From assembly GCA_964604675.1 (NCBI GenBank), contig CAZSAT010000058.1, positions 1-43,629 of the forward strand: a stretch of 43,629 bases of DNA. The letters run 5' to 3'. The notes below the pieces were generated by a model. The model searched no databases. It was not told the origin of the DNA and worked only from the letters and a program-made list of their open reading frames with translations. Source of the stretch: CAZSAT01 sp964604675 (GTDB lineage Bacteria > Myxococcota_A > UBA796 > CAJQPC01). Made by a program: the position numbers and the translations under genes. Below, in pieces: positions 1-8,048 of this stretch; the stretch's first letter is position 1; the number at the start of each line of letters is the position of its first letter.

Positions 1-49
1 TACTGACCCGACGTGCCGCAATGCCGGCGGGTCGGTAGGAGGTCTACCA

Positions 50-562
50 GTGACCCTGTTCTGGATCGCCGTCGCCTGCCTCCGCGACCCCGTGCTCGTC
101 GGCGTGGAGCCGCGCGCACCGTCGAGCGATGACGCCGATGACGAGACCGCACCCTACGAGCGGGGCCCCGGCGTGCAAGTCGATTGCGTGCACCTCACCG
201 GTGGACCCTGGGAGGCCGCGCGCGACGAGGTGGCCAAGCAGCTCGGCGACATCGTGGCCATCGAGGACCTGGGCGAGGACGGTCGGCGGATCGAGCTCAC
301 CGGTGGCGAGCTTCGCGAGCTCGACGGCACCGTGTACCAGGCTCGCTTCGAGCTCGAAGCACCGCTCCGACGTTCCGCGGCGCTGGCCGCCGCCGGCCTG
401 AGCACGCCCGTCGATCGCTGGTACGGCACCCACCGTGAGTGGCTGGTGCGCTGGACCGGCGGCTTTGCCCGGCTGCGCCTGGGCAAGCAGGCCGACGACG
501 CGGAGCTGGTGACGTGGGTCGAGTGCTCCCGGTGGCTCCCAAAGGACCAACGAAGGCGTTGA
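50..562 (+). CDS. Hypothetical small lipoprotein, 170 aa
   Basis: Not a family I recognise. The protein begins with a very short hydrophobic stretch (MTLFWIAVAC), with a lipobox-like Val-Ala-Cys at residues 8-10 and no Lys or Arg before it. An Asp/Glu-rich linker (DDADDE) follows, then a soluble domain of about 130 residues. GTG is chosen because a GGAGG (38-42) lies 7 bases upstream. The gene ends 23 bases before the VWA lipoprotein gene on the same strand, so the two are probably co-transcribed. An outer-membrane or periplasmic lipoprotein is inferred only from the N-terminus. A TGA at 4-6 may end a gene lying upstream of the window. Confidence 0.65.
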   Translation: MTLFWIAVACLRDPVLVGVEPRAPSSDDADDETAPYERGPGVQVDCVHLTGGPWEAARDEVAKQLGDIVAIEDLGEDGRRIELTGGELRELDGTVYQARFELEAPLRRSAALAAAGLSTPVDRWYGTHREWLVRWTGGFARLRLGKQADDAELVTWVECSRWLPKDQRRR

Positions 563-585
563 CCGACGGGCCTGGGCGTGGGAGC

Positions 586-1581
586 ATGGGCGCCTTCGGC
601 ACCCCACCCCGAGAGCTCGTGCGAGGTTCCTGGCCCCTGCCGACGCTGGTGCTGTTGCTCCTGTCGTCGGGCTGTATCGAGTACGCCGTCGGCGACGAGG
701 ACGAGCAGTACGTCGAGAGCATCTGGGTCACCGAGCGCTTCGTGCAGGCGCCCGCCGCGCGGGTCGACCTGCTCTGGGTGGTGGACGACACCGCGTCCAT
801 GGCCGAAGAGCAGGCAGCACTCGCGGACGGCTTCGACGAGTTCGTGGCCGCGCTGGAGAGCAGCGACCTCAGCTACCACGTGGGTGTGGTCACCACCGAT
901 GCCAGCGGCGACCGTGCAGGCCAGCTCCGAGGGGCCCCGTGGATCGTCACGCGCGAGTCAGCCGATCCGGTGGCCGACTTCGCCCAGGCGGTGGCCGTCG
1001 GCACCTCGGGAACGGCGGACGAAGCGGGCCTGGCGGCCGTGGTGGCGGCCCTCACCGAGCCCGTCGTGTCGGACCAGAACCGTGGCTTCCGTCGGCCCGA
1101 CGCCGTGCTCCACGTGGTCGTCGTCAGCGACGCCGACGATCACAGCGAGGCGCTGCTCGCGGATCCGGCCTCGGAGGTCGAGACCCTGCTGGCCGACGCC
1201 GCCGCGACCAGTGGCCTGCCGGCGATGCTGTCGGCGGTCGTCGGCGACGAAGCCGTGGGCTGCTCGGGAGCCGACGGGGACGCCGCCCCGGGGGACACGT
1301 ACCTGTCGGTGGCTCGTGCGACGGGCGGGAGCGAGGCCAGCATCTGTGACGGAGCGCTCGAGAGCATCCTGCAGAAGCTCGCCGAGCTGACCCTGGCGGC
1401 CCCGGACCACGTGCAGCTCCAGGCGCTGCCGTACCAGGACGAGGTGCGCGTGCTGCTCGACGGAGAGCGGCTCGACACGGGCTTCACCCTCGACGGGCTG
1501 CAGCTGACCTTCGACGCCGCCCCCGCGATCGGCGTCGCCATCGAGGTCACCTACGCGCTCGCGCCTTCGGAGGAGGCGTGA
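586..1581 (+). CDS. VWA-domain lipoprotein
   Basis: The 331-aa protein has a conventional lipoprotein signal: Arg residues, a Leu-rich core and a lipobox ending at Cys30 (LSSGC). The VWA fold starts near residue 60 with DLLWVVDDTASM, a MIDAS-like D67-x-T69-x-S71 in place of the usual DxSxS. The later VVVVSDADDHSE is the typical fourth VWA strand with acidic residues. A C-terminal beta domain (about 270-331) resembles the end of the VWA lipoprotein at 35449-36486. ATG 586 is preferred over upstream in-frame codons because GGAG sits at 581-584 and the upstream extension would overlap the preceding gene. The stop overlaps the next start by 4 bases. Role inferred: envelope adhesion or scaffold; the ligand is unknown. 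Confidence 0.85.
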   Translation: MGAFGTPPRELVRGSWPLPTLVLLLLSSGCIEYAVGDEDEQYVESIWVTERFVQAPAARVDLLWVVDDTASMAEEQAALADGFDEFVAALESSDLSYHVGVVTTDASGDRAGQLRGAPWIVTRESADPVADFAQAVAVGTSGTADEAGLAAVVAALTEPVVSDQNRGFRRPDAVLHVVVVSDADDHSEALLADPASEVETLLADAAATSGLPAMLSAVVGDEAVGCSGADGDAAPGDTYLSVARATGGSEASICDGALESILQKLAELTLAAPDHVQLQALPYQDEVRVLLDGERLDTGFTLDGLQLTFDAAPAIGVAIEVTYALAPSEEA

Positions 1582-3311
1582 CCGTCCTGCTCTCCGTGGC
1601 CTTCGCCAGCTCCCCCGTCGTCGGCTGGGATCTGGCTGGGTCCGACGGCGGGCTCACGGCCACCGGCCTGGCCTTCGCGTGGGGCGAGGTGAGCTCGGGG
1701 CCGGGCGAGGGGTACACAGGCTCGAACGCGTGGGCAACGCGGCTCGACGGCGACTACTTCCCCGAGAGCGAGGACACCCTCCAGCTCCCGGCGTGGGACC
1801 TGACCGGGCTGATGGACCCGGTGCTCGAGCTGCACCACTGGCTCGAGGTGGACGCCGGCGACTGCGCGTCGTTCGAGGCTTGGGACGGCGACGCCTGGGC
1901 GCCCATCGAGCCGATCTACGGCTACGGCCAGGACGGCTGCCTCTCCGACACCGTCGGCCACTGGGAGCCCCGTTACCTGTCGGTGGCCGGACTCGACGAC
2001 CTGTCGTCACTCCGCTTGCTGTTCGTCACCGACACCTCGGTCCAGCTGGCCGGGTGGTACGTCGACGACATCACACTCTACGAAGGGGACAGCGCTCCGC
2101 CGCTCTTCCAGTCGGTCTCGGAGCTCGAGACCACCGACGACGTCGAGGGTCCCTACGAGGTGTCGGTCTCGGTGGTCGACGACATCGCGGTGACCTCGGT
2201 CTCGATCGTCTACACGGTGGACGCGGCCGACGAACAGAGCGTCTCGATGACCCTGGAGGACGACGGATCGTGGTCGGGTGGTCTGCCAGGCCAGCTTCCG
2301 GACTCCAGCGTGGCCTGGTGGGTGGTGGCGAGCGATGGCGTGAACGAGAGCCGCTCTCCGGCTCTGGGCGAGGAACGACGCTTCCGGGTTCGCCTGCCGG
2401 CGCCGACCGAGCTCTCGGTCGAGGAGCCCAGCCGGGTCGTGGGCGAGGAAGAGCTGTCGTGGACCGCGCCGTCGAGCCGACACGAGCTGCTGTACTACAA
2501 CCTGTACCGGGACGGGCTCCTGGTCGACACCGTGGAGGCGGAGGCCGTCTCGACCCAGGTGGGTCCGGAGGGCCTGGACTTCGTCGACTTCACGATCGAG
2601 CTGTCCGGGGTCTTCGAGGTGCTCGGGTTGACCGAGCCCTACGAGGGGGACCGCAGCGAAGCGTACGAGCTGGCGGGGGTTGTGCCGGGCCTGCTCAGCG
2701 TCGAGCCCGCCGAGGTGTATGCGGGAGACTCCGTGCGGGTGGAGGTGGTGGGGAGCTACCTGCTCTTCACCGAGGGCGAGCTGCACGTGGACTTCGGGTC
2801 GGGCGTGAGCGTGGTGGCGGTCGACGTCGACAGCGTGGACCGGGCGCTGATCGAGCTGGAGGTCGCCGAGGACGCGACCACGAGCACGCGCGCGGTGAGC
2901 GGAGCCTCGGGCACGACCGGGTTCTCGCTCGAGAACGCCTTCACCGTGGAGGCGGCCGACGAGCGTCCGCACGTGGTGTCGGTGTCGCCCGAGAGCGTGA
3001 TGCAGGGCGAGACCGCCACCCTCGAGATCGTGCTCTCCGAAGCGATCGAGGAGCTCTCGGGGCTCTCTGCCGGCGACGAGGTCGTCGTGGAGTCGATGAG
3101 CTTCGACGGCGACGTGGTGTTCGCCGAGGTGGCGGTCGGCGCGCAGGCGGCCCTCGGTGACCGCGCGGTGCTGGTGGACGACGGCACCCGGCTGTTGAGC
3201 GGGCAGACCCTTCGCATCGCCGACGCGACTCTGCCGCCCTCGAGCGGTTGCGGCACCGGTGGCGCCGGACTGTGGTGGCTCGGCCTGCTCGCGCTGAGGC
3301 GTCGCGGCTAG
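1578..3311 (+). CDS. Secreted multidomain protein with MYXO-CTERM-like tail
   Basis: The 577-aa protein starts with a short uncharged hydrophobic segment that probably ends at an AFA cleavage site. Residues about 15-170 look like a jelly-roll/MAM-like module of the kind found C-terminal in M6-type secreted proteases (ELHHWLEVD, WYVDDITLYEG). Immunoglobulin-like modules follow: about 175-270, a fibronectin-type stretch near 275-370, and IPT/TIG-like repeats with VEPAEVYAGDSVRVEV and VSPESVMQGETATLEI. No protease active site is visible. The end, Ser-Gly-Cys-Gly followed by a hydrophobic segment and Arg-Arg-Arg, matches the MYXO-CTERM tripartite sorting signal. GTG start is coupled to the VWA gene through GTGA. 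Confidence 0.8.
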   Translation: MTVLLSVAFASSPVVGWDLAGSDGGLTATGLAFAWGEVSSGPGEGYTGSNAWATRLDGDYFPESEDTLQLPAWDLTGLMDPVLELHHWLEVDAGDCASFEAWDGDAWAPIEPIYGYGQDGCLSDTVGHWEPRYLSVAGLDDLSSLRLLFVTDTSVQLAGWYVDDITLYEGDSAPPLFQSVSELETTDDVEGPYEVSVSVVDDIAVTSVSIVYTVDAADEQSVSMTLEDDGSWSGGLPGQLPDSSVAWWVVASDGVNESRSPALGEERRFRVRLPAPTELSVEEPSRVVGEEELSWTAPSSRHELLYYNLYRDGLLVDTVEAEAVSTQVGPEGLDFVDFTIELSGVFEVLGLTEPYEGDRSEAYELAGVVPGLLSVEPAEVYAGDSVRVEVVGSYLLFTEGELHVDFGSGVSVVAVDVDSVDRALIELEVAEDATTSTRAVSGASGTTGFSLENAFTVEAADERPHVVSVSPESVMQGETATLEIVLSEAIEELSGLSAGDEVVVESMSFDGDVVFAEVAVGAQAALGDRAVLVDDGTRLLSGQTLRIADATLPPSSGCGTGGAGLWWLGLLALRRRG

Positions 3312-3313
3312 CC

Positions 3314-4408
3314 TCAACCCGCGGCGGGCTTGCCGTCGAAGCGGTCCTCCAACAGCTCCGCCACCGCCTCCGCCACACCCAGACGTCCCTGCCCCCGGGC
3401 CGCTTCGGCCATCGCCGCCAGGCGGTCGGCATCGGCCAGCAAGGTGGCCATCGCCTCCAGCGCAGCGGGCACGTCCAGATCGCGCTCGACCACGACCATG
3501 GCTGCCCCCGTGCTCTCGAGCCCGCGGGCGTTGTGCTCCTGGTGGTTGTCGGTGACGTTTGGGGACGGCACCAGCACCATGGGCTTGCCCACCGCGGTGA
3601 GCTCGGCGAGGGTGGAGCTGCCGGCGCGGCAGACGACGAGGTCGGCGGCCGCGTAGGCGTCGGCCATCCGGTTCTCGTAGTCCACCACCACCACGCCCTC
3701 GGGCGCTTCACCGAGGTCCTTCATCACCTCGTCGTGGTAGCGGGGGCCCGTGATCCAGAGCAGCTGCCAGGCGCGAGGACTCAGGCGCGCGCCGGCGAGC
3801 GCCAGAGCGTTCAGGGTGGCTGCGCCCAGCGAGCCGCCAACCACGAGCAACACGGGGCGGGCGTCCAGACCATAGCGAGCACGCGCTGCGACGGGATCGC
3901 CGGCGAGCACCTTGGGGTTCACGGGGCAACCGACCACCGCGCTCTCCGCACGCCCGCCGAGGCGCTCGCGGGCCTGGGGGTAGGTGAGCATCAGGAAGTC
4001 GGCCACCTTGGCGCAGAGCCGGTTGGCGAGTCCCGGCGCCACGTTGGATTCGTGCAGCACACGGGGAATGCCCATCGTCCAGGCGGCGAGCACCGTCGGC
4101 GCCATGATGTAGCCGCCCACGCCCAGGATGAGGTCCGGCCGCTCGCGCGCGAGGATGCCGCGCGCAGCCACGATGGAGGTGAACAGGCTGCCGGCGAAGC
4201 GCACCTTGCTCCACACACCCGCCCGGGGGTACTGCGGGGGCCGGATGGCGTGGAAGTCGTACCCACGCTCAGGGGCCACGCGGCCCTCGAGCCGGCTGGG
4301 TTCGCCCGCGTAGGTCACGGTGTGCCCGCGCTCACGGAGCGCGTCGCCCATCGCCAGGGCCGGGTAGACGTGGCCGCCGGTGCCACCGCCCGCGAGCATG
4401 ACCTTCAT
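3314..4408 (-). CDS. murG: MurG, lipid II synthase (GlcNAc transferase)
   Basis: UDP-GlcNAc:undecaprenyl-pyrophosphoryl-MurNAc-pentapeptide transferase, which makes lipid II on the inner face of the cytoplasmic membrane. The 364-aa length is normal. The N-terminal GGGTGGHVYPALA (about 7-19) is the MurG glycine loop. LGVGGYIMAP, HESNVAPGLANR and the C-terminal VCRAGSSTLAELTAVGKPMVLVP (UDP-GlcNAc site) are diagnostic. GGAG lies 5 bases upstream of the ATG. The usual dcw neighbours (ftsW, murC, murD, ftsQ) are absent: it is divergent from a helicase gene and converges with the MYXO-CTERM gene, the stop codons being 2 bases apart. It is therefore a stand-alone murG. Confidence 0.97.
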   Translation of the reverse strand: MKVMLAGGGTGGHVYPALAMGDALRERGHTVTYAGEPSRLEGRVAPERGYDFHAIRPPQYPRAGVWSKVRFAGSLFTSIVAARGILARERPDLILGVGGYIMAPTVLAAWTMGIPRVLHESNVAPGLANRLCAKVADFLMLTYPQARERLGGRAESAVVGCPVNPKVLAGDPVAARARYGLDARPVLLVVGGSLGAATLNALALAGARLSPRAWQLLWITGPRYHDEVMKDLGEAPEGVVVVDYENRMADAYAAADLVVCRAGSSTLAELTAVGKPMVLVPSPNVTDNHQEHNARGLESTGAAMVVVERDLDVPAALEAMATLLADADRLAAMAEAARGQGRLGVAEAVAELLEDRFDGKPAAG

Positions 4409-4437
4409 GTCGGCTCCGCCAGAGATACGACACCGCT
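4409..4437. promoter_or_regulatory. Compact divergent start region murG / JAB-helicase
   Basis: Only 29 bases separate the two divergent start codons. On the minus strand a GTATCT box lies about 15-20 bases upstream of the murG ATG, followed by GGAG. On the plus strand TACGAC at 4426-4431 is 6 bases from ATG 4438 with no Shine-Dalgarno sequence between, which suggests a leaderless transcript. The -35 elements would fall inside the opposite gene. This is a motif reading only. Confidence 0.35.
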
Positions 4438-6888
4438 ATGCCGACACGGCCCCATCGCCCACCGAGGCATCCCTCGCGGTTTCGCGACGCGCCCGCGGGT
4501 GTGCTGCGAGAGGCCATCGACGAGGCTGGCGGCGTCGAGGTCTTCGCGATTGGCGACGTCGACCGCGAGGGCTTCGTGCACGCGCTGGAGATCAGCTGCC
4601 GGGGAACCGAGGACGCGGTGCCCGCGTTGCTCACGCGGCCACGCGCGGGTCAGGTGGTCATCCACAACCATCCCTCGGGGCTCTTGAGACCCTCCGCCGC
4701 GGACTTCCAGCTGGCCCACCAGTACGGCGACGAGGGCGTGGGCGTGGTCATCGTCGACAGCGACGTCACGCGCGCCACCTGGGTGGTGGAGCCTGCCGTC
4801 CGCGAGGACCAGCCGGTCGATCGGGATCGCCTGGTCGCGTTCTTCGAGGAGGACCTGCCCCGGATCCTGCCGGGCTGCGAGGACCGGCCCGGCCAGCTCG
4901 CGCTGGCGCTCGACATCGCTGACGTGCTCGAGGTCGGGGGCGTGCGCATCGCGGAGGCGGGCACGGGCACCGGCAAGTCGCTGGCGTACCTGGTCCCGGC
5001 CGTGCTCTGGGCCCAGGCGAACCAGGGCAAGGTCGCCATCGCGACCTACACCATCCACCTGCAGTCCCAGCTGTTGAACGCCGACATCCCGCTCATGAGG
5101 CGAGCCGGGCTCGACGTGAAGGCGGCGCTCATCAAGGGGCGCAACAACTACGTCTGCCGTCGCAAGCTCGGCGAGGCCCTCGGGGACTCCGGCGACGACG
5201 GCGACCTGCTTCGGCGGATCGCGGGCTGGGCAGAGGCCGCCGGAGAGGGCACCCGCCAGCAGTTCGGCGAGGCGCTCCACCCGGACCTCTGGGAACGCAT
5301 CGAGTCGGACGGCCACCAGACGCTGCGCGCGCGCTGTCCTCACTACAACAGCTGCTTCTACTACGACGCCCGGCGCCGGGCGGCAGCCAGCGACGTGTTG
5401 CTCCTGAACCACGCTCTGTTGCTGGCCGACCTGGTGATCAAGGCGGAGGGTGGCGGGGGCGTGGTGCCCCGCTACGACCGGGTGATCCTCGACGAGGGGC
5501 ATCACCTGGAGGACGCCGCCACGTCCGCCACGTCCGCGGCGCTGACCCAGCGCGCGGTGCGTCGGGCCATCCGGCCCCTGTTGGACACGCCGCGTCGCAA
5601 GGGCGCTCTCCATCGGCTGCGCAGGGGTCCGCTGGGCCAGGACCCGGGTGTGGCGCAAGCCTTGGGCGGGCTGACCGGCGAGCTGGCCGAGCTGAGCGAC
5701 AAGGTGGAGTCCCGCTTCGTCGAGGTGGACGCCCTCGGACTCGGGCAGGAGCGTCAGCTTCGGATCACCGACCAGCTCCGGCGCACGCCGAGGTGGCCTC
5801 CCCTGAAGGTGAGCTTGGAGAACCTGGCCGGCTCGCTGGAGCAGGGCACGCGAAGGATCGGTGACGTCTACGAGCGGCTGGACCGTCGCAAGCTGGACCT
5901 CAAGGAGGTGCAACCGGTGCTCGACGTCCAGCGCGCGCTGGACCGGCTGACGCGCCACGCCCAACAGGCTCGGACGATGCTCGCCGACGACGGCCACAGC
6001 TGCCGTTGGATCGAGCGCCGCGGACGCGGCATGCGCGCCGTCCCAGTGCTCCGCAGCGCCCCCATCGAGATCGGCGGTCTGCTGGCGCGTCTGCTCTTCA
6101 CGCCGCTGACCTCGGTGGCCGTCACGTCCGCGACCCTGCGCGTGGCCGGTCGCTTCGACCACTGGCTCTCACGGCACGGCGTGGAGCCCGGACAAGCGAG
6201 CTGCTCCACCTACGAGAGCCCCTTCGACTACACGCGGCAGGCGCTTCTGGGCCTCCCGCGCGACCTGCCCGACCCCACGGCAGCGGGCTGGGCGGAGCAG
6301 GTGGGCGACACCGTCGCGCGCCTGGTGCGCACGAGCCGAGGCTCGGCCTTCGTGCTGTGCACCAGCTACCGCCTGGTCGATCAACTCGCGGCCCGCTTGC
6401 GGGCGGAAGACGGCGGACCGCCGGTGCTGGCACAGGGCGAGGGCTCACGGGAACAGCTGCTGCAGCGGTACCTCACCGCACCCGGCAGCGTGCTGGTCGG
6501 CACCGACAGCTTCTGGGAGGGCGTGAGCGTGGTGGGCGACGATCTCCGCCTGGTGGTCATCCCGCGCTTGCCGTTTCGTGTGCCCACCGAGCCGGTGTCG
6601 CAGGCGCGCTACGAGCGGCTCGAGGCGCAGGGCCGGGACCCGTTCCGGGAGCTGAGCCTGCCGCAAGCGATCCTGAAGCTCCGCCAGGGCTTCGGTCGCC
6701 TCATCCGGACCACCCGGGACAGCGGCGCCGTGGTCGTGCTGGATCGACGGCTGCACGACCGTTGGTATGGGCGTCTGTTCCTCCGTTCGCTCCCGCCCGC
6801 GCGCCGGGTCGTGGGACCGACCCGGCGGGTCGACGAAGCCCTCGAGCACTTCTTCGGCCAAGAGGGGTATCCTCCGACCCGTGGCTGA
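4438..6888 (+). CDS. JAB (RadC-like) domain fused to DinG/XPD-type DNA helicase
   Basis: The 816-aa protein has two parts. Residues about 20-125 form a JAB/MPN+ domain: candidate catalytic Glu34, then H76-x-H78-x7-S86-x2-D89 in HNHPSG...PSAAD, the RadC form of the JAMM zinc motif. Residues about 140-816 are a DinG-family superfamily 2 helicase: Walker A AGTGTGKS (174-181), TYTIHLQSQL (Ia), DEGHH (352-356), SATLR (III), GTDSFWEGVSV (V) and QGFGRLIRT (VI). The iron-sulfur region has Cys240, Cys300 and Cys306, but the expected fourth cysteine appears to be Thr295. Likely role: 5'-3' DNA unwinding in repair or R-loop clearance, with an attached metalloprotease or deubiquitinase-like module. Its stop overlaps the next gene. 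Confidence 0.9.
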   Translation: MPTRPHRPPRHPSRFRDAPAGVLREAIDEAGGVEVFAIGDVDREGFVHALEISCRGTEDAVPALLTRPRAGQVVIHNHPSGLLRPSAADFQLAHQYGDEGVGVVIVDSDVTRATWVVEPAVREDQPVDRDRLVAFFEEDLPRILPGCEDRPGQLALALDIADVLEVGGVRIAEAGTGTGKSLAYLVPAVLWAQANQGKVAIATYTIHLQSQLLNADIPLMRRAGLDVKAALIKGRNNYVCRRKLGEALGDSGDDGDLLRRIAGWAEAAGEGTRQQFGEALHPDLWERIESDGHQTLRARCPHYNSCFYYDARRRAAASDVLLLNHALLLADLVIKAEGGGGVVPRYDRVILDEGHHLEDAATSATSAALTQRAVRRAIRPLLDTPRRKGALHRLRRGPLGQDPGVAQALGGLTGELAELSDKVESRFVEVDALGLGQERQLRITDQLRRTPRWPPLKVSLENLAGSLEQGTRRIGDVYERLDRRKLDLKEVQPVLDVQRALDRLTRHAQQARTMLADDGHSCRWIERRGRGMRAVPVLRSAPIEIGGLLARLLFTPLTSVAVTSATLRVAGRFDHWLSRHGVEPGQASCSTYESPFDYTRQALLGLPRDLPDPTAAGWAEQVGDTVARLVRTSRGSAFVLCTSYRLVDQLAARLRAEDGGPPVLAQGEGSREQLLQRYLTAPGSVLVGTDSFWEGVSVVGDDLRLVVIPRLPFRVPTEPVSQARYERLEAQGRDPFRELSLPQAILKLRQGFGRLIRTTRDSGAVVVLDRRLHDRWYGRLFLRSLPPARRVVGPTRRVDEALEHFFGQEGYPPTRG

Positions 6889-7171
6889 CGAACCCAAGAA
6901 CGACGACCGCCCGAGCCTCCGTGCCTCGGTGCGCAAGGTCTTGGACACCTCGGACAAGGCGAAGACCGAGGCGGTGCGCATGATCGGTCGCGAGGTCCGG
7001 CACTACCTGGAAGGCCTGGGCCTGCGCGACGATCTGCACCACCTGCTCACGAACTACCGACTCGAGGTCAAGGCCAGCTTCCACCTCGAGCCCCTCGCGA
7101 AGGCCCTCGAGGACGAGGACGGCGATCCTCCTGCGGCTACCGGGGCTCCGGCTCCACCTCCGACTTCTTGA
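6881..7171 (+). CDS. Small conserved hypothetical protein, 96 aa
   Basis: Helix-rich soluble protein that I cannot assign to a named family. The core is TSDKAKTEAVRMIGREVR and HYLEGLGLRDDLHHLLTNY, and a Pro/Ala-rich tail follows. Reading upstream would extend the frame to 134 aa, but that part is the out-of-frame shadow of the helicase. GTG 6881 is chosen because the predicted N-terminus (VADEPKNDDR) begins there, overlapping the helicase stop by 8 bases. No Shine-Dalgarno sequence is seen; TATCCT lies 7 bases upstream. The 3' end overlaps the convergent mlaD gene by 35 bases. Confidence 0.7.
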   Translation: MADEPKNDDRPSLRASVRKVLDTSDKAKTEAVRMIGREVRHYLEGLGLRDDLHHLLTNYRLEVKASFHLEPLAKALEDEDGDPPAATGAPAPPPTS

Positions 7172-8048
7172 GCCGCACGAGGATGCCCTCCTCGCGCAGG
7201 AGCCGGCGAAGCTCCCACTTGTCGATCTCGGAGAGGTTGTCGAGGATCTGCACGAGCTGATCCTCGCGGTCCCGGAGCACCGCCATGGCCGCTCGCGCGT
7301 CGCTCACGGCGGCCCGTGTCTCCTCCACCACGAGCCCGAGCTCGCCCAGCGCCGGGTCCAGGCCCTCGTCGAGCTTCACGACCAGGGCCTCCGCTCGCTC
7401 GGCCGCCGGGCGCACGTCGCGGAGCACGGCGCGCGTCTCGGCGATCATCGCGCGCGCCTCGCGGGTGAGCGCAGGCGCGTCCTCGGCGGCGTCACGGGCC
7501 TGCCGCAGAGTGGCCTCGAGGTCGTCCAGCATGCGGGCCATGCGGTCCGGGTCGTCCTCGAGGCCCTTGGTCAGGGCTTGCACCAGCGCGGAGAGCGCCT
7601 CGGTGTCCAGCGTGCCCATCACGCTGCCGACGTCGTCGGCAAGGCGCGTCACCTCCCGTTCCACCCGTGTGCCGACCAGCACGCCCCCGTCGGTGAGCAG
7701 GGGCGCAGAGGTGCTCACCGGCTCCACGTCGATGTACTTCTCCCCCAGGACCGAGCGCGAACGAATGGTGGCGACCGCGTCCTCCCGGACCTCGGCCTCC
7801 GCGTCGAGCGACAGCTCCACGATCGCGTGGTCGAAGTCCACGGCGAGGGACGCCACCCGGCCGATGTCGACGCCCGCGATCGACACGCCGGCGCCGACCT
7901 TGAGCGCGCCGGCGTCCTCGAAGCGCGCGGTGACGGACACGCTCTCACCCGGTCCTCGGATGGCCCCGACCTGCAGCGACATCCAGGCGAGCGCCGCCAC
8001 CGCGCCGAGCAGCAGCGCGCCCACGCCGATCTCGTGCTTCCGCTTCAC
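7137..8048 (-). CDS. mlaD: MlaD-like MCE-domain protein
   Basis: Periplasmic substrate-binding component of an MCE/Mla-type phospholipid transporter, 303 aa. One N-terminal membrane anchor (about residues 7-26) is followed by the MCE domain (about 37-115, VTARFEDAGALKVGAGVSIAGVDIG, then IRSRSVLGEKYIDV). A long alpha-helical/coiled region (about 140-290) is rich in Ala, Arg and Glu, as in mycobacterial-style Mce proteins that form tunnels. GTG start, overlapping the mlaF stop as GTGA. It is the last gene of a four-gene operon, mlaE-mlaE-mlaF-mlaD. No mlaC or mlaB is present here. Confidence 0.9.
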   Translation of the reverse strand: MKRKHEIGVGALLLGAVAALAWMSLQVGAIRGPGESVSVTARFEDAGALKVGAGVSIAGVDIGRVASLAVDFDHAIVELSLDAEAEVREDAVATIRSRSVLGEKYIDVEPVSTSAPLLTDGGVLVGTRVEREVTRLADDVGSVMGTLDTEALSALVQALTKGLEDDPDRMARMLDDLEATLRQARDAAEDAPALTREARAMIAETRAVLRDVRPAAERAEALVVKLDEGLDPALGELGLVVEETRAAVSDARAAMAVLRDREDQLVQILDNLSEIDKWELRRLLREEGILVRLKKSEVEPEPR

